A DNA stretch of 64,000 nucleotides, from the NCBI RefSeq assembly GCF_022394535.1, contig NZ_CP089414.1, forward strand, positions 2,604,001 through 2,668,000. Reading direction: 5' to 3'. This stretch comes from Dyella terrae (GTDB lineage: Bacteria; Pseudomonadota; Gammaproteobacteria; Xanthomonadales; Rhodanobacteraceae). The position numbers and the translations under genes are program-made. Below, piece after piece: positions 43,843 through 52,655 of the stretch (positions within the stretch are counted from its first letter, which is position 1; each line of letters starts with the position of its first letter). The notes under the pieces are model-generated. The model did no database searches. It was given only the letters and a program-made list of their open reading frames with translations, and was not told the origin of the DNA.

Positions 43843-45318
43843 TTACAACTGCGAATTAGTCGTCGCGTTGAACTGTGTGCCCAGATTGGTCTCCAGGTCA
43901 CCGATCGCATATTCCAAGACTCTGAAGGTCGCTGCACGATCCGTCGCGTTGCCCAGATCCAACGTCGCCGAGCTGGCTACGCCGGCCTGCGTCAATGCCT
44001 GATTGAACGCGGTACTCGCCTGCGTGGCGGAGATGTAGGTCCCCACGCCCGAGCTGTTGACGTAGTCCATCGTCTGGAACACGTTGGAGAAGATGCCTTC
44101 CAACGTAGCCACGCTGAAGGCCACGTGGTTGTCAGGTGTGGCAAACGTTGTCGCGCTGGTGGTGGGGATCGGGTTGTTGTACAGCTGATCCAGGTAATAG
44201 CGAACTTGATAGGGATACTGCTGATAGGTGTCCTGCACGCCCCATACCGAACTATAGGAGTTGACCGATGCCACGGTCGCCGCTGTAGCGGTTGCGCCCA
44301 GGCTGCTGTAACTGCCTACCAAGCCACCGTAGTAGCCCTGGTTGTACGCCACGTTCAACAACACATCGAGAAAGTTGTTGGGCAGCGTTTTGAAGTTTGT
44401 CAGCGCGTTGTTGTATGCCGGTTGCCACGGCGTTACCCAACCACCGGGTCCCGTGCCGGTGACGATCAGGGACACGAAATCGTTGTAATGGAAGTACGCC
44501 GTCAACATCGGCCCGTAGTACTTGTTGTTGAACGATGGCGGCGTCGGCTTGCTGTACTGCGTGGCGGCCGTCGCCATGGTATAGCCGATGTTCTTCTGGA
44601 TCGCGGCGTAGTTGATCAGCGAGTGCCCTGCCGGGGTATAGGACCCGGACACCATGTCGGCGGCGTAGTTGTTGATCTGATAGGGGCCACCTTGCCCTGC
44701 CCCCATGACCGCCGCCTGATTGGGCGAGGGATCAATAAGCGTACTGGTGTCGACGTAGTATTCGGTCGCGATGTTTTCCTGCAGCAACTGCCCAAAGATC
44801 GATCCGTACAAGTAGTCCTTGTCGAACTGGATGCCTGGGTCGTATTCCTGCACTAGGTGACCGTACATCACGCCCGCGATGACATTGGACAGGATGAGGT
44901 CGGTGTAATTGCCACTCGTCAGGGCGATCTGGTCTTGGGCGGTGCCACTACCCAACAGCAAGTGGAAGCCGATGGTATCTGGCGTGATCACGGGCGGTGG
45001 TGGCGGTGGGGGTGTTGTAGAGCCACCGCATGAACTCTGTACCGTCCAGGGCTGCCCACTGCCCGATCCCCCGCTATTCGTGGCTGGATCGTTGCCCTGG
45101 GTCCACCAGTTGGCCTGGTAGTTGATGCCATTTTCACTGGCGACATCCCCCGTGTTGTAAACCGTCGCCGCGCTCCACGCAGCGGCGCAGGTGGTGCTCG
45201 CATGAGCCGCTTGCAGAGGCATAACGGCAAGCGACGCTATGGTCAGCACAACTTTCGTCACGGCGCTCAAGGAGCTCAGCGTCAGAACAGGATGCATTGT
45301 GGATTTCTTCACGCGCAT
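43843..45318 (-). CDS. Secreted protein with CBM5/12 chitin-binding domain and unknown C-terminal domain
   Basis: 491 residues. The signal peptide ends near LQAAHAST. Residues about 33-90 form a ChiC-type carbohydrate-binding module (AWSAATVYNTGD, GINYQANWWTQGNDP, QPWTVQSSC). A Pro-rich linker (TTPPPPPPPV) then leads to a domain of about 380 residues with GAGQGGPYQINNYAADM and YFHYNDFVSLIV. That domain resembles no hydrolase I can name; a lysozyme- or chitosanase-like fold is possible. TGGAGG precedes ATG 45318. A 12-bp palindrome lies about 155 bp upstream, so sugar-linked control is plausible. Confidence 0.75.
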   Translation of the reverse strand: MRVKKSTMHPVLTLSSLSAVTKVVLTIASLAVMPLQAAHASTTCAAAWSAATVYNTGDVASENGINYQANWWTQGNDPATNSGGSGSGQPWTVQSSCGGSTTPPPPPPPVITPDTIGFHLLLGSGTAQDQIALTSGNYTDLILSNVIAGVMYGHLVQEYDPGIQFDKDYLYGSIFGQLLQENIATEYYVDTSTLIDPSPNQAAVMGAGQGGPYQINNYAADMVSGSYTPAGHSLINYAAIQKNIGYTMATAATQYSKPTPPSFNNKYYGPMLTAYFHYNDFVSLIVTGTGPGGWVTPWQPAYNNALTNFKTLPNNFLDVLLNVAYNQGYYGGLVGSYSSLGATATAATVASVNSYSSVWGVQDTYQQYPYQVRYYLDQLYNNPIPTTSATTFATPDNHVAFSVATLEGIFSNVFQTMDYVNSSGVGTYISATQASTAFNQALTQAGVASSATLDLGNATDRAATFRVLEYAIGDLETNLGTQFNATTNSQL

Positions 45319-45470
45319 GGATTGCCTCCAAGGTTTGAATGGAACCGAGTAAGGAGAGCTGCATCGTCGATTTCGTGACTGCGTCCGAACCACCTGGAGA
45401 GCGCAGTCGCGGTGCATATCCCCATGCGCCACTGCAGGGTCTCGAGGTAAGGCGAGTATTTAGGCGCAAT

Positions 45471-45482
45471 GACAACGTTGTC
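45471..45482. promoter_or_regulatory. LacI-type palindrome upstream of the chitin-binding protein gene
   Basis: GACAACGTTGTC, a perfect 12-bp palindrome with the central CG typical of LacI/GalR-family operators. It lies in the 496-bp gene-free region between the chitin-binding gene and the end of the second TonB receptor. No regulator gene of this type is in the window. Confidence 0.4.
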
Positions 45483-45814
45483 TATAATGTCCACTTGATA
45501 ACGTGAACTGGTTAGCGTTGGCCATCGGTGGCCATGGCGACTATGAGACGTGAAGCTGTCCTCCCATGGCAAAGGACAGGCGCGAAACCCGTGAATAGCG
45601 CGCAGCGTCATCGCCGGCCTGTCGTTGCCGGCGCGCTTGGAGAAGTAAAAGGGGAAACGCTGCCTGTGCAGCAGGCGTTGCTTCATGCGCGTTGACGCGC
45701 AGGTCATCTTTGTCCTGCCTGCGAAGGTTGCGTGCCGCGCGCCATTCCGCGCGGCACGCAAACCTTCAGGCAGAGGAAGCTGGGGTCAGGGACCCGTTCT
45801 TGCGGCTTCCGGGA

Positions 45815-48800
45815 TCAATCAAACTTCTGGGTATAACGCAGATAGACAAAACGTCCGTAGTCATAGGACGGATTGTAGGCGTACATCGAATCGGTGTTGT
45901 TGCTACTGCCGACTTCAAAGCCACCGTAGAAGTAGGGCCCCACGCGGTTGAAGACGTTGTTTGCGCCCAGCGCAATGGTGGCATTCCACGGCGCCTTCCA
46001 ATAGATCTGCACGTCGTGGAACGTGATCGATGGAATCTGCGTGATGGGCGTAATACCCACACCGGGCAGGTAGTAGTTAGGCATGGTGCACGGGAAAGCG
46101 GAATCCTGCGCGTTGTAGCAGGGCTCCTTCAACGGCGAGTAGTACCGCATGGTCCACTGCGCGCCGAAGTCTTGATACTCCCAGCCCATGGTGAAGTTGG
46201 AGCGCAGGCGCCAGTAAGAGCTGAAGCCGGTGTTGTGGCTCACCGGCACACCGGCATATTGCTCAGTGTTGTCATGCGAGTAGTAGGTGGATTTGGAGTC
46301 GAGCGTGAACTGGCCAAAGGAGAACTTTGGCAACTTGTAGGAAAGATCGACATCGTAACCGGCGACATCCAGATAGCCTTGGTTCTCTTCGCCGGAGAAC
46401 AGGCTACTCACCTGGTAGTTATCCGCCGCCGTACGTTGGAATTGGGCGCAGTCGGAAGCAATAGCCAGCTCATAGCAATTGTTGAGCACTTCGTTGGGGC
46501 TGATGCCGGAAATGATGTTACGCACGATGTATCTGAAATGATCGACCGTGACGTTCAAGCCCGTGAGATAGCTAGGACTGTAGACAAGGCCGATCTCCGA
46601 ACTCTTGGATTTTTCCGGCTTGAGATTGGGATTGCCGCCCTGGGTGAACGGTGCGTAGACCGGTGCGCCACCCGGCGAGGTGACGGGCACTTGAGGTGCC
46701 GCCTCTTGCATGAAGCCATTGGGGAACTCGTTACCCAGACCGGCCGCGTTCAACGCCGTCTGATTCAATGCGGGTTGTCCGCCGACACCATTGGCGCAGT
46801 TCTTGGCTACGGTAGCGTTGTAGCGGGCGAGGCCGTAGGTCACGTCGCAGGGATCGTTGTAGCCCGGATACGTCGTCGAAACACCGCCGAACAGGTCGCC
46901 GACCGTAGGCGCGCGAAAGCCCGTGCCATAGCTGCCGCGGACCATGAGGTCATCAATGGGTTTCCAGGTCAGCTTGTACTGGCTGTTGAACGTGCTGCCG
47001 AAATTGTTGTACCGCGAATAGCGGCCCGCGATATCGAGGTTCAACGACTGCGCCAGCAGCATGTCCTTGAGGATGGGTATGTTTATTTCGGCCCACGTCT
47101 CATTCACGCTGTAGCCGCCCTCCGTAGGCGCGCCGGCAAGGTTGGTGGTATAGCCTTCAGAGGATGGTACATCTGGCGTGTCGTAGCCGGACACGGAACG
47201 GTGCGAAGCACCTACCGCAAAGGTCAGGTCACCGGCAGGCAGTTCATAGATGTTACCGCTCAAGTCGACCTGCGGCCCTTTTTCCGAACTGCCGTAATGC
47301 TCGTAACCGTTAACAGCGATGTAGTTCAACATCGACTGCGTGTAACCACCCGGCCCCGCCAGAGCATTCAGCGGCACGCAGCCTGCGATGACACTGCCTG
47401 GCGTTCCGCACTGCACGGTGCCATTGGACCCCATGAACGACGGGCCCAGCGCGTTCTGAAGATTGGGGAGAGAGAAATTACCGGTTTCGGTAATGGTGCC
47501 TTCGTAGCGGGTGTTGTAGTAGTAGGCATCCCAGTTGAACGAATGGTCGCCGATACCAAAGTAGCCCTCTAGCCCAAGGCTAAAACGGAAGTTTTCGACC
47601 TTGTTGATGGATAGGCGCGACAACTCACCGACGTAGCGCTGGAAAGCCACATCAGTCGGCGTCTGCCCCGGTGCATTGGTGGGGTTGTAGTAGCTCTGCC
47701 CCGACAACATCAGGTTGTCGTACTGCGGTTGCTGGATCGAGAACAGGCCGCTGGTGGAAAGCGGAAAGCCTGCCAACTGATCCGTATTGCCCTGCTCGTT
47801 GTAACTCGCGGTAAACGTCGCCGTGAGGTTCTGCAAGATGTCGTAATGCCCCTGCACAAACAGGTTCTTCATGTTTGTGGCACTGAGCAAAGTGTTCGGG
47901 GGATTGAGGTTGTAGGTATCGCCCGGATTGGTCACGACGCCATTGGCAGCGTAAGTCGGCAGTTGCTGGAAATGGTAGTCGTTGATGTTTCGTGGATCAC
48001 CACCGGCATTGAGTATGTTGAGATTGCCGTTGCTGTCGTAGAACTGCCCATAAGGACCGAGGTAAGCGAGTCCGTTCAACGGAAATTTGTCAGTTAGCGG
48101 GTACTCGCTATAGGGGCGCCTACCTGCACCGATGGAATCCTGGTCCTGGTATTGCGCTGAAAACATAATCGACCCGCGCGAATAGCTTTTGCCAAAGGTG
48201 ACACCGTACTGCCCTTGTTTGCCATCGCCGCCAGGAATGTACTGGCCGTTGTAGGTGTCGAGTTCGGCGCCGTTGAAATCCTTTTTGGTGATGATGTTCA
48301 CCACGCCCGCGATCGCGTCCGAACCATAGGTCGCAGATGCGCCGTCCGCCAGCACGTCGATGTGATCGATGATGGAGGTGGGAATGGTGTCAAGGTTGGT
48401 GAAGCCATCGAAGGATGTGCCCAGACGCTTGCCGTCAAGCAGCACCAGTGTGCGTTGAGCGCCAAGATTGCGCAGGTCGACGTACGTGCCACCTACGTCT
48501 GGACCGGCTTCATCCGGGTCGGACTTACTGATGTCGGGTGTAGACGCGGACGTAAGGTTCGCCAGGAATTGGCCGACGGTCGCAAAGCCCTGTCGCTGAA
48601 TATCTTGCGCGGTGATGGTAACGACGGGTTGCGCCATTTCCGTATCCACGCCGCGGATCAGCGAGCCAGTGACCTGTACGGCTTTCAGCGTTTGCGCTTT
48701 CTGCGGGTTCGCTGGCGTCGCTGCCTGACTTTGATTTTGAGCAGCAGGCGTTACGGCTTGTTGTGATGTATCGCTTTGCTGTTGCGGAGTTGGCGTAGGC

Positions 48801-48919
48801 GTAGACGCCCCACCGCTGGGTGCTGCCGTTTGTGCACGAACAGAATCAGGTAAACCCAGCGTCCCTGCAAGAACGCTGCAGATCAAAACTGACAACAGCT
48901 TTCGTTTCTGCGGCTTCAT
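45815..48919 (-). CDS. TonB-dependent outer-membrane receptor
   Basis: 1034 residues. A signal peptide (ending DSVRAQT) is followed by a Pro/Gln/Ala-rich extension (about 30-75) and a TonB-box-like VQVTGSLI. The plug has PVVTITAQDIQRQGF, RTLVLLDGKRLG and TYGSDAIAGVVNIITKKDF. The 22-strand barrel ends in RYTQKFD, with a terminal aromatic as expected. It may take up a large substrate. Its nearness to the chitin-binding secreted protein hints at chito-oligosaccharides, but this is inference. AGGGGAG precedes ATG 48919. Confidence 0.93.
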   Translation of the reverse strand: MKPQKRKLLSVLICSVLAGTLGLPDSVRAQTAAPSGGASTPTPTPQQQSDTSQQAVTPAAQNQSQAATPANPQKAQTLKAVQVTGSLIRGVDTEMAQPVVTITAQDIQRQGFATVGQFLANLTSASTPDISKSDPDEAGPDVGGTYVDLRNLGAQRTLVLLDGKRLGTSFDGFTNLDTIPTSIIDHIDVLADGASATYGSDAIAGVVNIITKKDFNGAELDTYNGQYIPGGDGKQGQYGVTFGKSYSRGSIMFSAQYQDQDSIGAGRRPYSEYPLTDKFPLNGLAYLGPYGQFYDSNGNLNILNAGGDPRNINDYHFQQLPTYAANGVVTNPGDTYNLNPPNTLLSATNMKNLFVQGHYDILQNLTATFTASYNEQGNTDQLAGFPLSTSGLFSIQQPQYDNLMLSGQSYYNPTNAPGQTPTDVAFQRYVGELSRLSINKVENFRFSLGLEGYFGIGDHSFNWDAYYYNTRYEGTITETGNFSLPNLQNALGPSFMGSNGTVQCGTPGSVIAGCVPLNALAGPGGYTQSMLNYIAVNGYEHYGSSEKGPQVDLSGNIYELPAGDLTFAVGASHRSVSGYDTPDVPSSEGYTTNLAGAPTEGGYSVNETWAEINIPILKDMLLAQSLNLDIAGRYSRYNNFGSTFNSQYKLTWKPIDDLMVRGSYGTGFRAPTVGDLFGGVSTTYPGYNDPCDVTYGLARYNATVAKNCANGVGGQPALNQTALNAAGLGNEFPNGFMQEAAPQVPVTSPGGAPVYAPFTQGGNPNLKPEKSKSSEIGLVYSPSYLTGLNVTVDHFRYIVRNIISGISPNEVLNNCYELAIASDCAQFQRTAADNYQVSSLFSGEENQGYLDVAGYDVDLSYKLPKFSFGQFTLDSKSTYYSHDNTEQYAGVPVSHNTGFSSYWRLRSNFTMGWEYQDFGAQWTMRYYSPLKEPCYNAQDSAFPCTMPNYYLPGVGITPITQIPSITFHDVQIYWKAPWNATIALGANNVFNRVGPYFYGGFEVGSSNNTDSMYAYNPSYDYGRFVYLRYTQKFD

Positions 48920-49558
48920 GACAACTCCCCTTGTCGTAAAGTTAGCGCAAGCTTCGTTTTGTCCACGGTCACACCGCACTGAAAATTGGAAACTCAGCAA
49001 TTGACTTCAGGCGGGAGACCGAACAATAACGAGAGATTCACGTAACTTCACCAAGCAAGTATTTTCGACTCGACCACAAACAATCGCGCAGTCTAAGTGT
49101 CGATGAAATGCCTTAAATATAGGCATAAGTTGAAGAGTTGCGGCGCAGCAGAAAAGCGAATCCAACTTCATCTTTCGGAAGAAAACATGATGAACGAGCA
49201 ACCCGGTCGCAAGCTAATGCTGTTCGGGTGCTCAATGTGGTGTGGTGAATCCTGAGCATCGTTGCGCAAGTGGTACTTGCTTCCGCATGTCGTACGCGGA
49301 CCACACGATGGTGCATCGATGCCTCCAGCAGGACGGCCCACAGAACATCATCCGCACGATGCGCGGAGACCAAGTTAGTGAGTTGCACTAGCGCAACATC
49401 GACGGCACGTTGGAGTACTGCTTCGATGCGATCTTCGCGACAAAGAACGCGTCAGCATCACCACAGCGGTGGATTTAAGTGAGCCTGATGATGTACTCAG
49501 ACGATCGATGGAGCGTGCCGTCCGCCCCACTTCGGTATGAAGCGGTGACGTTCAGCCG
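48920..49558. other. Gene-free region upstream of the second TonB receptor
   Basis: About 640 bp, AT-richer on the left. It must hold the receptor promoter. Short frames in the right half are broken by stops and I recognise no protein in them; they may be decayed coding sequence. No repeat found. Confidence 0.4.
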
Positions 49559-49942
49559 TTAATCGTGGAACGCGGCACGATAGGCTTGCTGATCATTCAC
49601 CATGGCTCGTCGCGCGCGCTGCTCAGTAAGTTGTCGCCACGTCCAGGTGACAACCATGACACCGCGTTTGACTTCACCTTGCGCCATGGCCAGCAGGTAG
49701 GCCCCATCGGTGGTTCGGCATATCCAGGAGGCATTGCAGCCGTAGCGCTCTTGCATGGTGGGCGGTCTATAGATCACTTCCAACTTGCTCGCCGGAAGTT
49801 GCTGACCACCCACACTGGCGGTTTGATCCGCAAACGAACGAGCCAGTGTGTCGTCGTTACCATCAAGGCTTATGAAGGCAAACACGACGGGTGCCAGCAC
49901 GAGGAACAGAGCAAAGCCCAGGATGTACCCATATGCCGTCAC
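49559..49942 (-). CDS. Membrane-anchored protein, paralog A of a pair flanking effector module 2
   Basis: 127 residues. One N-terminal helix (GYILGFALFLVLAPVVFAFI) is followed by a small exported-looking domain with ASVGGQQLPASKLEVIYR, then YGCNASWICRTTDGAYLLAMAQG and WTWRQLTEQRARRAM. It is clearly paralogous to the 53349-53792 protein in order and spacing of motifs. Family not recognised. GTG start 10 nt after the peptidase gene, so the two form an operon. Confidence 0.6.
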   Translation of the reverse strand: MTAYGYILGFALFLVLAPVVFAFISLDGNDDTLARSFADQTASVGGQQLPASKLEVIYRPPTMQERYGCNASWICRTTDGAYLLAMAQGEVKRGVMVVTWTWRQLTEQRARRAMVNDQQAYRAAFHD

Positions 49943-49952
49943 GGACGATACG

Positions 49953-50762
49953 CTACGTAGGCACCGGTGCAGGTTCTGCGCTCTGCCGATCAGATACCGG
50001 TGCTCTCAAGCGGTCCAGCTCGGCGGTTGATCGCTCCACCTCACGCTGCACGCGCTTGTAGATGCCGCGCAACGCTGGCTTCAGATGATCCAGTGTTTCG
50101 CGTGCGGGTGTGCCCAGCAACACGCAGCGAATGGCGTGCATATGCAGGATCTCCGGCTCGGACAGATAACCCTGCTGACGCCACTGCCAGCCCATGGTCT
50201 GACCGTCGGAGAACTGCGAAAAGCTGAAGCGCGAGTTGGCGAGGAACAGGCCAAAGCCAAGGAAAACGGCGGCCAGGTCCGTCGCGTGCTCCCATACATC
50301 CCAGCCACCCGGCGGCGGCTCAGGACACCCGGCAGTGCGGTAATGCGCCAGCTCGTGCGCAAACGTCGCAACGAGGCTCATCGGGTCACGCACGCGATCC
50401 GGGTGATAGGTGATCAGCGCCCCGTCCTCCGTGGCGCGAAACGTACCTGCCGGCGATGACGGGCTGCCCTTGACCAGCAATGCGGGGGCCACGACAGGAT
50501 TGGGATCTGCCTCCTGCGCCTGCAACACGCATGGCCAATCCGCCATGCCCGCGTACTCCCGCACGCGCGCGAAGATCACCTCCGCCATCGCATGCCCCTG
50601 CAAACCTCGCTCAGGGAAAAACTGTGGCGTGGGCTGAACCAACGGGCGCTGCCTGAGAGCGTCCAGCCCGCCGGTGTGCCGTAGCAGCCATCCAAAGCAG
50701 TCGAACTGCCAATGGGTGAGTTCGCTGCCTAGAAGCGTTCCTTTGCGAAACCATCCGAACAT
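49953..50762 (-). CDS. Putative zinc metallopeptidase (HExxH)
   Basis: 269 residues. The motif FAHELAHYRTAG at about 132-143 supplies two zinc ligands and the catalytic Glu. A following WEHATDLAAVFLG stretch may give the third ligand, as in gluzincins. No signal peptide or membrane helix is evident, though LAAVFLGFGLFLA is hydrophobic. Substrate and family beyond this are uncertain. It lies upstream of membrane protein A and divergent from the immunity-like gene. Confidence 0.68.
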   Translation of the reverse strand: MFGWFRKGTLLGSELTHWQFDCFGWLLRHTGGLDALRQRPLVQPTPQFFPERGLQGHAMAEVIFARVREYAGMADWPCVLQAQEADPNPVVAPALLVKGSPSSPAGTFRATEDGALITYHPDRVRDPMSLVATFAHELAHYRTAGCPEPPPGGWDVWEHATDLAAVFLGFGLFLANSRFSFSQFSDGQTMGWQWRQQGYLSEPEILHMHAIRCVLLGTPARETLDHLKPALRGIYKRVQREVERSTAELDRLRAPVSDRQSAEPAPVPT

Positions 50763-50828
50763 GGGTCTTCAGCCTCCTTACCGAAGAAATGACCTGGCGC
50801 CAACCTGGCTCAACCCAACGGCGGCCAG

Positions 50829-50853
50829 GGAAAGCACTCTGCCCCCTTTTTGT
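50829..50853. repeat. Short intergenic repeat AAAGCACTCTG-CC
   Basis: GGGAAAGCACTCTGCCCCC, one of a family of about 20-nt repeats around the core (A)AAGYRCTCTGMCC, in six or more intergenic places between 50.8 and 58.0 kb. Confidence 0.45.
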
Positions 50854-50895
50854 ACAGCAACCCAGCCCTTGGCTGAACCCACAACGTGAAATGCG

Positions 50896-50928
50896 TCAAC
50901 CTACAGGCTGCATCAGAAAAATCTTACA
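50896..50928 (+). promoter_or_regulatory. Conserved leader block of effector module 2, with RcsB-box-like motif (copy 4)
   Basis: The counterpart of 30502-30534, differing at about two positions. The motif TCAGAAAAATCTTA is at 50913-50926. It lies 124 bp before the immunity-like gene's ATG. Confidence 0.5.
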
Positions 50929-51049
50929 CGGCGTTTTGATCCGGCCCTTTAAGGTGCTCAAAGGAACCCGATGGCAGGCTCCGTGCCCGCCCTCAACGAT
51001 TTGCCACGTGCCGCCCCGGGCCACGCGGCTCACAGAAGGAATCGTGTCG

Positions 51050-51913
51050 ATGAAATTCGCGCTTAGCGCCCTGACCACCGCCATCGCCCTGGCCGCCGCC
51101 GGGCTGGCCTGGGCCGGTACACCGCCACAGGCGCCCGCCGAAGTTGCCGCCGCCGCACCCGCGGGGATGACCCTGCTGTCGTTCAAGACTAGCGGCACGC
51201 AGGCAGGCGCGACCGCAGCCGCCGTCTACGAAACCGCGCCCGACAAGGATGGCGTGCGCCATCGGCAGCTCACCCTGTTCGGCAACACCAACGGCAAGTT
51301 CGCCCCTGAAGTCACCAGCGACAAACTCATCGCCTGCTCGACGTGTAGCCAGTACCACGACGACCAGTTCTACCCGGACCATGTCGAGGTTTCGGTTGGC
51401 CACGTGCACATTGATCAGTTCGACAGCGGCGAGATGCCATCGACGACCACGTTCGACTTCGTGCAGAAGCAAGGCAAGTGGTACGTGACCAAGGCGACGC
51501 GCGACACGTACGAGGCAGGCGAAGGCGATCCGCGCCGGGAAAAGCTGGCCATTCCAGCATCCGGCTTGGTTCAGGACATGGATGGCCGTTGGAGTGTGCC
51601 CACCTACTACTCCGCGCTGGCGGTGAACGACGCGACCGGGAAGTTTGCGTTCGAGCACGGCGCGACCACGTTGCTGCAACTCCAGAAGAGCATCGCCGAA
51701 GACTGCCAGGGCCCCGGTTGCCGCGTTCTGGTCCAGCAACAGGACGGCTGCATGTCGCTCGTGCGCGACAGCAGCGGTAAATCATTCGGTGCTGGCGTTG
51801 CCGACCACGAGGCGAAAGCCGACGCTGTCGCCAAGGCCATGGCCGCATGCAAGGCGGGCGCTGGCAACGCCTGCAAGGAAGTCAGGACGGATTGCAGCAA
51901 AGGCATTCTTTGA
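51050..51913 (+). CDS. Exported immunity-like protein with DUF4189-type C-terminus (module 2)
   Basis: 287 residues. The signal peptide ends AGLAWAGT. The central beta-rich domain (about 75-190; HVEVSVGHVHIDQFDSGEMP, TTFDFVQKQGKWYVTKATRD) recalls periplasmic X-T4SS immunity proteins that block wall hydrolases. The last about 70 residues have the Cys/Ala pattern of DUF4189 (AKAMAACKAGAGNACKEV). It lies 34 nt before the effector on the same strand. The likely role is to protect the cell's own wall from the effector. Homology to a known inhibitor is inferred. ATG 51050 follows GAAGGA. Confidence 0.72.
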   Translation: MKFALSALTTAIALAAAGLAWAGTPPQAPAEVAAAAPAGMTLLSFKTSGTQAGATAAAVYETAPDKDGVRHRQLTLFGNTNGKFAPEVTSDKLIACSTCSQYHDDQFYPDHVEVSVGHVHIDQFDSGEMPSTTTFDFVQKQGKWYVTKATRDTYEAGEGDPRREKLAIPASGLVQDMDGRWSVPTYYSALAVNDATGKFAFEHGATTLLQLQKSIAEDCQGPGCRVLVQQQDGCMSLVRDSSGKSFGAGVADHEAKADAVAKAMAACKAGAGNACKEVRTDCSKGIL

Positions 51914-51947
51914 CGGCTGATGGTCGTCATCAATCAAGGAGACAAAC

Positions 51948-52655
51948 ATGGACGTCGTGTCAGACAAGAAGATCGACAAACTGATCGCCACGCAGGGCAT
52001 GACCCGCGTGTACCAACTGGAAGACGGTAGCTGGCTCACCGCACGGGATGGCACGGTGGCCTGGCGCAACAATAATCCTGGCAACCTCAAGTTCGGTTTT
52101 AAAGATAGCGTCGACACGCCGGAGAACCGCCTCCCTCGCACCAAGGAAGAGGCACTACACAGCGCACAGACCAACTATAAGGGTGTCGTCGCCCTGGACC
52201 AGTGGGGCAACGCCGTCTTCGAAAGCTACGAAGCCGGCCGCGAAGCGCAGAAATCTCTCCTGCTCCACCGAATGGGCGACAAGACGGTCGACGAACTGGT
52301 CAAGTCCTATTCCACCAAGGATTACAGCGGTGAAGCGCACCACGACAACCAGATAAAGACCATCTACAGCACCGCGGCGGCCGAAGGCTTCGACCTTCAT
52401 GGCAAGAAGGTGAAGCAGATGAGCACGGATGAGCTCAACGCACTGGCCGACGGCGTGTCCAAGGCCGAATCCTGGAAAGCCGGCACGGTCGAGAAAACCC
52501 CGCCGCTCAATGAAGAACAACTGCGCGCGGCGCTGGGCCCCCCATGCCCACACCAAGGCGCCGACCCACAGCACAAACGCCGCGGCAAGCCACGCACACA
52601 CGCACGCCCTTCGCCAAGGCGATCAAGGCGCGGCCGTCGGCCAGTTGCAGCATGA
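51948..52655 (+). CDS. N-terminal half of the frameshifted XVIPCD effector (module 2)
   Basis: Residues 1-196 parallel the module 1 effector closely: AWRNNNPGNLKFGF, LDQWGNAVFESYEAGREAQK, ALADGVSKAESWKAGTVEK. After LNEEQLRAALG the frame breaks at a 6-C run (52538-52543) and becomes Arg/Pro-rich. It then stops at 52655 without a peptidoglycan-binding or XVIPCD domain. As it stands it would lack the export signal. AAGGAG precedes the ATG. Confidence 0.72.
   Translation: MDVVSDKKIDKLIATQGMTRVYQLEDGSWLTARDGTVAWRNNNPGNLKFGFKDSVDTPENRLPRTKEEALHSAQTNYKGVVALDQWGNAVFESYEAGREAQKSLLLHRMGDKTVDELVKSYSTKDYSGEAHHDNQIKTIYSTAAAEGFDLHGKKVKQMSTDELNALADGVSKAESWKAGTVEKTPPLNEEQLRAALGPPCPHQGADPQHKRRGKPRTHARPSPRRSRRGRRPVAA
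52538..52543 (+). other. 6-C homopolymer with apparent +1 frameshift in effector 2
   Basis: Five instead of six C would join the two halves (LRAALGPHAHTKAPTHS). It is the second poly-C frameshift of the same kind in this window. Confidence 0.7.

Noticed and set aside
45692..47572. 626-codon open frame on the plus strand
   Set aside because: Antisense to the second TonB receptor, with Arg/Val-rich composition and no recognisable domain.
49265..49500. Possible degraded transposase or phage gene
   Set aside because: The frames are short and interrupted, and none gives a motif I can place; called gene-free instead.
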